Both the position numbers and the translations under genes were made by a program. Of a stretch of 5,829 nt of DNA, positions 1-5,829 are shown piece by piece. Every line of letters starts with the position of its first letter. Within the stretch, counting starts at the first letter, position 1. The notes under the pieces are model-generated. The model ran no database searches, was not told where the DNA came from, and saw only the letters and a program-made list of their open reading frames with translations. Source of the DNA: Chloroflexota bacterium. Its GTDB lineage: Bacteria; Chloroflexota; Anaerolineae; Anaerolineales; Anaerolineaceae. The stretch is taken from positions 1 to 5,829 of the forward strand of contig JAEXTI010000044.1 in NCBI GenBank assembly GCA_023406965.1, given 5' to 3'.

Positions 1-60
1 ATCTTCCTGGGCCTGACCGGCGGGGCCGAGTTCGCCGAGATTGCCGAGGTTTTGAAATGA
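1..60 (+). CDS. 3' end of a probable ABC transporter ATP-binding protein (partial)
   Basis: An open frame enters from the left edge and ends with TGA at 58-60, giving the 19-residue tail IFLGLTGGAEFAEIAEVLK. A tail of the form 'hydrophobic-F-L-x-L-T-G-G' is common at the C-terminus of ATPase subunits of ABC-2-type exporters. The stop overlaps the start of the following permease as ATGA, which is typical of translationally coupled ATPase-permease pairs. No Walker, signature or other catalytic motif lies inside the window, so the assignment rests on this short tail and on the neighbour. The identity is an inference; that a coding frame ends here is well supported. Confidence 0.65.
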   Translation: MFLGLTGGAEFAEIAEVLK

Positions 61-1805
61 CCGCTTTGCAGAATGGTTTCCGCCAGCCGGGCATGTGGGC
101 TTCTGTTTGGAAGCTCTTGCGCCTCCAGGTGGTTATCTCGATCAATAATTTCAAGCGCGCCAAAACCAGCCGCAAAATCGGCACCATTGTGCTGTGGCTG
201 ATGGCAGCCATCTTCCTGGGCTTTGTCCTGTGGGGTTCCATTGCGCTGCTGCGCTTTCTCCAAACGCCCGAGTTCATCGAAGCTGCCGAGATGGGCGATT
301 TCACCGGCCTGCTGGATAATCTGCCGACGCTCTTGCTAACGGCCTCTACCTTTGCCCTGCTTTTCACTAGCTTCAGTGTTCTGCTGCAGGGGCTGTATCT
401 TTCGGGTGACATGGACTTTTTGATGAGCACGCCTATTCCCATTCGCTCGGTTTTCATCGCCAAGCTCATCCAGGCCGTGCTACCCAACTTTCTGATCAGC
501 GGCATGTTCATCCTGCCGGTGTTATTTGGCCTGGGCATCAGCGCAAATTACAACTTTCTGTATTACCCGCTGATGCTGATCAGCCTGATCGCTCTGGCTT
601 TGGCCGCGGCGGGGCTTTCGAGCCTGCTGGTGATGGTGGTGGCGCGTTTCTTCCCGGCCCGCCGGGTGGCGGAGGTGCTGGGTTTTGTGGTGGGCACCTT
701 CTTCTTCGCCTCTTCGCAAATGGCCCGTTTTGTCGAGGTGGAAGAAGAGCAATTCAACGCCGCCCTCAGCGACGTTTCTCGCGCCGCTCCGGCCTGGTCG
801 CCGCTCACCTGGGTAGGAGACGGCCTGGTGCATATTGGGCAGGGCAACTGGTTGCCCGGGCTGGGGCTGCTGGTGCTGGCTCTTGGGCTGACCTGCGGCG
901 TTTTTTATCTGGCCCTGGTGACTGCCGAGCGCCTGTACTACACAGGCTGGTCCAGCCTGCAAAACAACCGCCGCAAGAAGGCGCACGGAGTCAACGGCGC
1001 CAAAGCCTCCCAGGTCTCTCAACCAAACCTCATTACTCGCCTGCTGCCCGCCCCTGTGCGCGCAATGATCGTCAAAGACCTGCTGCTTTACCGCCGCGAT
1101 TTGCGCAACGCTTCTCAGCTCGTCACCCCGCTAATCCTGGGCATTGTCTATGCGGTGAGCTTCTTGCGAAACAATAACCAGATTCCCATGGGGCAGGGCG
1201 AGGCTCCTGCCATATTTGCCCAGATCATGGAGAACTTCTTCCTGTATGGCGATGTGGCCATCACCCTGTTCCTCGGCTGGATGCTGGTGACCAACCTGGC
1301 GGGGTTGAGCTTTTCGCAAGAAGGGAAGAGTTATTGGATGGTCAAATCGGCGCCCCTCAAGCCCGGTACGCTGATCACCGCCAAATTTATCGTAGGTTAT
1401 GTGCCGCCTTTTGTGGTTTGCAGCCTGTATTTGCTTGTGGTGCAAATTCTCAAGGGCACGCCTTGGTATTCCATGCTGCTCAGCCAGGCCTTGCTGGCCC
1501 TGGTTTTGGTTGGCATGACCGGCATCTACCTGTATTTTGGCATCAACGGGGCCAAGTTTGACTGGGACAATCCCCAGCAGATTAACAGCACCATTGGCTG
1601 TTTGGGTAACATCGTTGGGATGTTGTTTTTACCGGTTGTGTTTGGGTTGTATGCCGGGCCGACTCTTTTGGCGGCGATTCTTGAACTGCCAGTCTTTTTG
1701 GGGCAACTCGCCGGGTTGATCCTGGGTGGCGCCGCGAGCCTGGCAGCCGGGTTGATTCCCTTGCGCCTGTCTCATGGCAAGGTCGAGCGGTTGAACGAGG
1801 TTTAG
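57..1805 (+). CDS. ABC-2-type exporter permease subunit, large fused form (582 aa)
   Basis: This is an integral membrane protein expected to form the transmembrane pore of an ABC exporter energised by the ATPase encoded just upstream; the substrate cannot be read from the sequence. I see about 12 hydrophobic segments, near residues 41-67, 91-111, 132-158, 166-197, 204-220, 265-289, 354-370, 394-416, 440-465, 472-497, 515-534 and 537-567. A basic, probably cytoplasmic linker (RRKK at 305-308) splits it into two halves. Each half carries a similar motif after a hydrophobic pair: FLMSTPIPIRSVFIAKL at 121-137 and YWMVKSAPLKPGTLITAKF at 426-444, suggesting an internal duplication. The ATG at 57 overlaps the upstream stop, with GAGG at 46-49 seven bases before it. 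Single-domain ABC-2 permeases are about half this size or smaller; large putative ABC exporters of this length are known. It is the last gene before the hairpin at 1809. Confidence 0.85.
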   Translation: MTALQNGFRQPGMWASVWKLLRLQVVISINNFKRAKTSRKIGTIVLWLMAAIFLGFVLWGSIALLRFLQTPEFIEAAEMGDFTGLLDNLPTLLLTASTFALLFTSFSVLLQGLYLSGDMDFLMSTPIPIRSVFIAKLIQAVLPNFLISGMFILPVLFGLGISANYNFLYYPLMLISLIALALAAAGLSSLLVMVVARFFPARRVAEVLGFVVGTFFFASSQMARFVEVEEEQFNAALSDVSRAAPAWSPLTWVGDGLVHIGQGNWLPGLGLLVLALGLTCGVFYLALVTAERLYYTGWSSLQNNRRKKAHGVNGAKASQVSQPNLITRLLPAPVRAMIVKDLLLYRRDLRNASQLVTPLILGIVYAVSFLRNNNQIPMGQGEAPAIFAQIMENFFLYGDVAITLFLGWMLVTNLAGLSFSQEGKSYWMVKSAPLKPGTLITAKFIVGYVPPFVVCSLYLLVVQILKGTPWYSMLLSQALLALVLVGMTGIYLYFGINGAKFDWDNPQQINSTIGCLGNIVGMLFLPVVFGLYAGPTLLAAILELPVFLGQLAGLILGGAASLAAGLIPLRLSHGKVERLNEV

Positions 1806-1808
1806 CAT

Positions 1809-1852
1809 ACACAAACCCCTAAGGATCTTCTGAGACCCTTAGGGGTTTGTGT
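1809..1852. terminator. Bidirectional intrinsic terminator between convergent genes
   Basis: Two perfectly complementary 16-nt arms (acacaaacccctaagg at 1809-1824 and its reverse complement at 1837-1852) flank a 12-nt loop. The element starts 3 nt after the permease stop and ends 6 nt before the stop of the aldo/keto reductase read on the other strand, so it is the only intergenic structure available to end both transcripts. On the + strand the arm runs into tttgtgtttt, a fair U-rich tail. On the - strand the tail (tttgtgtatgct) is weaker. It may also be a member of a dispersed palindromic repeat family that serves as a terminator. Confidence 0.85.
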
Positions 1853-1858
1853 TTTCGC

Positions 1859-2824
1859 CTACAATGGGTCTTCCACCGGGCCGATGATGCGGAAGATTTC
1901 GTCGATGACCTCTTCGGTCAGGTTTTCCTGCATTTCGGCGGCGGCCAGGTTTTCATCCAACTGTTCGGGGCTGGTCGCGCCGGTGATGACGCTGCTCACT
2001 TCCTTACGACGTAAAATCCAGGCCAGGGCCAGTTGGGCGGGGGTCATTTCGATCTCTTCGGCCAGGGCCGTCAACTGCCGCACCGCCTGGATTCTAGCCG
2101 GGGTGATGCGGTCACGGATCCAGGCCATGCTATCCAGTGTGGCGCGGCTGCCCTCGGGGATGCCCTCGTTGTACTTTCCCGTGAGGATCCCGTAGTATAA
2201 CGGGCTGAAGGTGGTCAGGCCCAGGCCGTGCTCGCGGCAAATGGGCGAAAGAGCGTTATCCACGCGCCGCCGGTGGAACAGGTTGTACTGCGGCTGTTCC
2301 ATGGTGGGAGGGATGAGATTCAACTGGCGGGCCACACCGATGGCCTCCATGATTTGGGCTGGTTCCCACTCTGAGGTGCCCCAGTAGAGGATCTTGCCTT
2401 GTTGGATGAACAGATTCATCGTCCACACCACCTCTTCCACGGGCGTGTCCGGGTCGAAGCGGTGGCAGAAGTACAGATCCAGGTAGTCGGTGTCCATGCG
2501 CTTGAGCGAGGCGTGGAGCGATTCGCTCATGTGCTTGCGAGAAAGGCCGCGCCCGTTGGGGCCGGGCGTGGTGGGCCAGAAGACTTTGCTAGAAAGCACC
2601 AACTGCTCGCGGGGAATATCGCGGATGGCCTGGCCCATGAGCACCTCGGCCTGCCCGTTCGCATACATATCGGCGTTGTCGAAGAAGTTGACCCCCTGGT
2701 CAAAGGCCGCGTGGATCAGGTCGGCGGCGGCCTTTTCGTTCAACTGGCTGCCAAACGTCACCCATGCGCCCAATGCAATCTCGCTTACTTTCAGGCCGCT
2801 GCGGCCCAATCGACGGTAGTGCAT
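1859..2824 (-). CDS. Aldo/keto reductase, potassium-channel-beta-subunit type (321 aa)
   Basis: Predicted cytosolic NAD(P)H-dependent oxidoreductase with a TIM-barrel fold that reduces aldehydes or ketones; the physiological substrate is unknown. It opens with the family's usual N-terminus, MHYRRLGRSGLKVSEIALGA. The catalytic tetrad is visible as D49 and Y54 (FFDNADMY), K80 (LSSK) and H121 (YFCHRFD). The stretch YWGTSEWEPAQIMEA (147-161) and the following NLIPPTMEQPQYN resemble Kv-beta/AKR6-type proteins, and the C-terminal SSVITGATSPEQLDENL (277-293) is the cofactor 2'-phosphate/adenine-binding region of the family. Length is normal. The ATG at 2824-2822 is chosen over an in-frame ATG 20 codons upstream: it has a strong GGGAGG site (2837-2832) at 7 nt, and the longer version would overlap kamA. 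It lies 14 nt after the kamA stop, so it is co-transcribed with it. Confidence 0.92.
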   Translation of the reverse strand: MHYRRLGRSGLKVSEIALGAWVTFGSQLNEKAAADLIHAAFDQGVNFFDNADMYANGQAEVLMGQAIRDIPREQLVLSSKVFWPTTPGPNGRGLSRKHMSESLHASLKRMDTDYLDLYFCHRFDPDTPVEEVVWTMNLFIQQGKILYWGTSEWEPAQIMEAIGVARQLNLIPPTMEQPQYNLFHRRRVDNALSPICREHGLGLTTFSPLYYGILTGKYNEGIPEGSRATLDSMAWIRDRITPARIQAVRQLTALAEEIEMTPAQLALAWILRRKEVSSVITGATSPEQLDENLAAAEMQENLTEEVIDEIFRIIGPVEDPL

Positions 2825-2838
2825 AGCAGAACCTCCCT
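2825..2838 (-). promoter_or_regulatory. Strong ribosome binding site deciding the aldo/keto reductase start
   Basis: The 14 nt between the kamA stop (2841-2839) and the reductase ATG (2824) contain GGGAGG at 2837-2832 on the - strand, 7 nt from the ATG. The site begins right after the kamA TAA, so ribosomes ending kamA could readily reinitiate. It rules against the longer N-terminal extension of the reductase. Confidence 0.85.
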
Positions 2839-4182
<1,344 letters not shown>

Positions 4183-4220
4183 GGTCGATCCTTGCTTGCG
4201 ATTAATTACGGGTAAAAGTG

Positions 4221-4234
4221 GGCGGCGCGCCGCC
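4221..4234. repeat. GC-rich perfect palindrome in the kamA leader
   Basis: The 14 nt ggcggcgcgccgcc equal their own reverse complement. In the kamA transcript they could fold as a 5-bp stem with a CGCG loop, followed 3 nt later by UUUU. This weakly resembles a small terminator or attenuator about 40 nt before the kamA start. A second small dyad (gcgga/tccgc, 4285-4289 and 4294-4298) lies inside the possible leader ORF. The palindrome itself is certain; any regulatory role is speculative. Confidence 0.45.
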
Positions 4235-4260
4235 AGGAAGGCAAACGGGGGAGGCAGTCT

Positions 4261-4317
4261 TCAGGCGGGCGGGTCGTGGTCGGTGCGGAAGAATCCGCCT
4301 TGGAGAGTCAGGTTCAT
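4261..4317 (-). CDS. Possible leaderless 18-aa leader ORF upstream of kamA
   Basis: An ATG at 4317-4315 coincides with the transcription start predicted from the kamA promoter, so the frame would be translated without a 5' leader. It encodes MNLTLQGGFFRTDHDPPA and stops at TGA 4263-4261, leaving 78 nt to the kamA ATG. It has no ribosome binding site inside the predicted transcript and no lysine codons, so a classical lysine attenuator is not supported. A frame this short could easily arise by chance; I list it because of the positional match. Confidence 0.2.
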   Translation of the reverse strand: MNLTLQGGFFRTDHDPPA

Positions 4318-4323
4318 AGATTG

Positions 4324-4352
4324 ATTGTAATGAATAAAGGGGCGCGGGTCAA
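4324..4352 (-). promoter_or_regulatory. Predicted sigma70-type promoter of the kamA operon
   Basis: Read on the - strand, TTGACC (4352-4347) and TACAAT (4329-4324) each match the consensus -35 and -10 boxes at five of six positions and are separated by exactly 17 nt (4346-4330). The start of transcription would fall near 4317, giving a leader of about 135 nt before the kamA ATG. Orientation and position fit the kamA-reductase operon. Box spacing and matches are seen directly; activity is inferred. Confidence 0.7.
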
Positions 4353-4378
4353 ATATTGGAGAGAAGAGAAGAACTCTC

Positions 4379-4404
4379 CACGAATGTACACGAATTTCAC
4401 GAAT
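4379..4404. repeat. Three CACGAAT repeats spaced about one helical turn
   Basis: CACGAAT occurs at 4379-4385, 4389-4395 and 4398-4404, with starts 10 and 9 nt apart; on the kamA strand it reads ATTCGTG. The cluster lies about 62-87 nt upstream of the predicted kamA start site, just behind the -35 box, where an activator could bind. Similar ATTCGTG-rich stretches are, to my recollection, widespread dispersed repeats in bacterial genomes of this kind, so it may be a repeat-family remnant rather than an operator. Confidence 0.6.
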
Positions 4405-4497
4405 TGGAAGGAGAAAGCTCAAATTCGACGGAGATGGCGAAGTGAGATTTGATAACTTACCCCGCATGTTTTTAGCCTCATCTCGGGCTTCTATGTT

Positions 4498-4530
4498 AGA
4501 CCTGACAGGTTTTTAAAACCTGTCAGGTCT
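4498..4530. repeat. 33-nt palindrome with 16-nt arms
   Basis: agacctgacaggtttt (4498-4513) and its exact reverse complement (4515-4530) flank a single T. In RNA this would form a hairpin of about 14 bp with a small A/U-rich loop. It lies between divergent genes, so no ordinary transcript needs to end here, and its flank (ttaaac) is a poor terminator tail. A dispersed REP-like palindrome or a dimeric-regulator site for the rightward operon (about 55 nt upstream of its -10 box) are both possible. Perfect symmetry is seen; function is inferred. Confidence 0.75.
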
Positions 4531-4560
4531 TTAAACGCGCGCGGGGCGGCCGGCTTGGGA

Positions 4561-4590
4561 TCGAATTGTTTTAATAAATGGCTATATAAT
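4561..4590 (+). promoter_or_regulatory. Predicted promoter of the hydrolase-flavoenzyme operon
   Basis: A perfect TATAAT -10 box lies at 4585-4590 in an AT-rich stretch that contrasts with GC-rich surroundings. The best -35 at a usable distance is only tcgaat (4561-4566, spacer 18), matching three of six consensus positions. Transcription would begin near 4597, leaving a leader of roughly 17 nt that begins next to AGGAG at 4598-4602. The weak -35 suggests an activator or a low-level promoter. Confidence 0.5.
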
Positions 4591-4613
4591 GAAAAACAGG
4601 AGAATGATCCAGG

Positions 4614-5666
4614 ATGGGCGCTTTGAACACACCTTTTTTGAACCTGATTTTTCTGCTGAGTCTTCTCCTGCTTTTGGTTTTGGCAGCCTTGATTTTGGTT
4701 TTTCGCAGGCGAAAGAAACCTCATCCGACGCAGGCATCCGGCCCGGTGACTCCGCGCAAGGTATTGGCGGGTTTCTTAAAGCTGTTCGGGTTTGGGGTTG
4801 TAATCCTGGCGCTGGCCAGCGGAAGCCTGATGTATTCCGAAAATTACCGCACCCTCCAGTTGGAGACCGCCCCTGCGCATCAAAATGTTGACATTCCGCC
4901 CGGCACGACTCTGCCGCTGGAAGAAGTCACTTTCACCGGCGGCGATGGCATCCAACTGGCGGGTTGGTATGTTCCCCCTGCCAACGGGGCAGTGATCATC
5001 TTATTGCATGGGTATGGCGGGACGCGCGCCAGTATGCTGTGGTACGCAGAGATCCTGGTCAAGGCCGGGTATGGGGTGTTGATGTATGACGAGCGCGCTT
5101 CGGGAGAAAGCGGGGGGGATCGTCGCTCGTATGGTTGGGAAGACGGCCCGGATGTGCTCGGCGCGGTGGACTTTATCCGTGAACGATTGGGCAAAGAGCA
5201 GGCGCCGATTGGGATCGCGGGCTGCTCGATGGGCGGGCAAATTGCGCTCCAGGGGGGAATCTATTCCCCGGAAATTGATGCCGTCTGGTCGGATGGGCCT
5301 GGGATCATCCGCTCGGCGGATAACGCCCCGGCGCAAAATGTAGTGCAAGCGCTGGTGAAGATCTCAAATCACATGCTGGACGCAATGTACGTGCAGAAGC
5401 TGGGCATCCCGGCCCCGCCGCCGATGATCGACCAGATTCACAAGATCGCCCCAAGGCCGATCATGCTGGTGGGTGGTGGAACCGAGAAGGGAGTGTTGGG
5501 AAGTGAGGCGCCGCGGATCGAGCATTACGCCCGCTTCGCGGGGCCGAATGCGCAGACATGGATTATTGAAGAGGCCACCCACTGCGATGGGCCTACCCAA
5601 CGGCCCGAGGAGTACGCCCGGCGGTTGGTTGAATTTTTTGACTCGGCGTTTGAATTGGAAGATTGA
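4614..5666 (+). CDS. Membrane-anchored alpha/beta hydrolase (350 aa)
   Basis: A serine hydrolase of the alpha/beta fold with unknown substrate. Two hydrophobic segments (about 8-30 and 52-73) flank a basic stretch (RRRKK at 31-35 plus R48, K49). By the positive-inside rule the loop is cytoplasmic and the hydrolase domain lies outside the membrane. The domain (about 105-345) shows the oxyanion motif LHGYGG (131-136), the nucleophile elbow GCSMG (203-207, S205), and the histidine H323 in ATHCDG. The usual aspartate after the sixth strand is absent: the segment RPIMLVGGGTEKG (281-293) offers E291, with E298 as an alternative. The start at 4614 gives AGGAG (4598-4602) a long 11-nt spacing; no in-frame alternative exists upstream, and the hydrophobic N-terminus follows at once. 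It leads an operon with the flavoenzyme 29 nt downstream. It resembles the peptidase S9/DUF-type 'alpha/beta hydrolase' group, without a firm family. Confidence 0.88.
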   Translation: MGALNTPFLNLIFLLSLLLLLVLAALILVFRRRKKPHPTQASGPVTPRKVLAGFLKLFGFGVVILALASGSLMYSENYRTLQLETAPAHQNVDIPPGTTLPLEEVTFTGGDGIQLAGWYVPPANGAVIILLHGYGGTRASMLWYAEILVKAGYGVLMYDERASGESGGDRRSYGWEDGPDVLGAVDFIRERLGKEQAPIGIAGCSMGGQIALQGGIYSPEIDAVWSDGPGIIRSADNAPAQNVVQALVKISNHMLDAMYVQKLGIPAPPPMIDQIHKIAPRPIMLVGGGTEKGVLGSEAPRIEHYARFAGPNAQTWIIEEATHCDGPTQRPEEYARRLVEFFDSAFELED

Positions 5667-5695
5667 CAAGTCCTTTGACTTCCGGGGAGGGAAGC

Positions 5696-5829
5696 ATGAA
5701 AGCGATCATCATCGGTTCGGGCGTTTCTGGCTTGACCTGCGCCGCGGCATTGGCGCAAGCCGGGCACAGCGTGATGGTTTTGGAGCAATTTCACCGCGCA
5801 GGCGGGTCCACGGCGCCTTTTGAGCGCGA
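5696..5829 (+). CDS. FAD-dependent oxidoreductase, phytoene desaturase/retinol saturase-like (N-terminus only)
   Basis: The gene starts at ATG 5696, with GGAGG (5686-5690) 5 nt upstream, and runs off the right edge after 44 codons. It opens with a classic dinucleotide-binding fold: MKAIIIGSGVSG has GxGxxG at residues 7-12, and the acidic E30 at the end of the second strand (VMVLEQ) would bind the FAD ribose. The following FHRAGGSTAPFER (32-44) resembles the 'E-x(5-7)-GG' FAD contact of the CrtI/carotenoid isomerase/retinol saturase group, where it often reads as AGGxxxxF. Amine oxidases of the same superfamily are an alternative, since only the FAD-binding start is visible. It lies 29 nt after the hydrolase stop, so it is probably co-transcribed. 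Confidence 0.82.
   Translation, partial: MKAIIIGSGVSGLTCAAALAQAGHSVMVLEQFHRAGGSTAPFER

Larger units (their letters stand above)
4183..4613. other. Divergent intergenic region between kamA and the hydrolase operon
   Basis: This 431-nt stretch has no convincing long protein gene. The longest frames are either the complement of hydrolase coding sequence or low-complexity translations of the repeats. Reading left to right it holds the kamA ribosome binding site, a 14-nt GC palindrome (4221-4234), a possible 18-codon ORF (4317-4261), a sigma70-like kamA promoter (4352-4324), a 7-bp dyad (4357-4363 with 4374-4380), three CACGAAT repeats (4379-4404), a 33-nt palindrome (4498-4530) and a -10-like box for the rightward operon (4585-4590). 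I see nothing recognisable in 4405-4497. Confidence 0.8.

Noticed and set aside
522..1022. A 166-codon frame on the - strand inside the permease gene
   Set aside because: Antisense shadow with His/Gln/Arg-rich low-complexity composition; the permease frame has clear membrane helices and coupled start.
4183..4317. A lysine riboswitch in the kamA leader
   Set aside because: The leader is only about 135 nt, shorter than a full lysine aptamer with expression platform, and I could not see its conserved multi-helix junction.
4379..4404. A CRISPR array or plasmid-type iterons
   Set aside because: Only three 7-nt units with 2-3 nt between them; no spacers of CRISPR size, no cas or replication genes nearby.
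4261..4467. A 68-residue frame on the - strand in the intergenic region
   Set aside because: It translates the CACGAAT repeat region (IREIRVHSW) and crosses the predicted kamA promoter; no ribosome binding site and no family resemblance. Only its last 18 codons are kept as a tentative leader ORF.
4589..4891. A + strand frame starting just before the hydrolase, with an ATG at 4604 close to AGGAG
   Set aside because: It overlaps the hydrolase N-terminus in another frame and has no recognisable domain, while the hydrolase frame shows membrane helices and catalytic motifs.

Overview
The window looks like bacterial chromosome of moderately high GC content with six protein-coding genes, two of them cut by the window edges. 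Gene content, long perfect palindromes between genes and CACGAAT-type intergenic repeats fit a Chloroflexota (Anaerolineae-like) genome. That placement is an impression from general knowledge, not a proof; no rRNA or other phylogenetic marker is present.

Layout. (1) 1-1805, + strand: the last codons of an apparent ABC-transporter ATPase overlap by ATGA a large ABC-2-type membrane protein of about 12 helices, forming an exporter pair. (2) 1809-1852: a perfect 16-bp hairpin separates this operon from a convergent one and probably ends transcription from both sides. (3) 4182-1859, - strand: a lysine 2,3-aminomutase (KamA, radical SAM/PLP) and an aldo/keto reductase of the potassium-channel-beta type, 14 nt apart, almost certainly one transcript. 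(4) 4183-4613: a 431-nt divergent intergenic region. It holds a strong-looking sigma70-type promoter for kamA, a possible leaderless 18-codon ORF and GC-rich dyad in the kamA leader, three CACGAAT repeats about one helical turn apart, a 33-nt palindrome, and a promoter for the rightward operon. (5) 4614-5829, + strand: a membrane-anchored alpha/beta hydrolase followed 29 nt later by the start of a FAD-dependent oxidoreductase resembling the phytoene desaturase/retinol saturase group.

How the genes may work together. KamA converts L-alpha-lysine to L-beta-lysine, used by bacteria in lysine fermentation, as an osmolyte precursor or in secondary metabolites. The only co-transcribed partner here is an aldo/keto reductase, which is not one of the usual kam fermentation genes, so the fate of the product is open. 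The hydrolase/flavoenzyme operon has no obvious metabolic link to kamA. I see no clear evidence of a wholly new system, mobile element, CRISPR array or RNA gene. The points most worth a second look are the kamA control region, the kamA-reductase pairing, and the atypical hydrolase.
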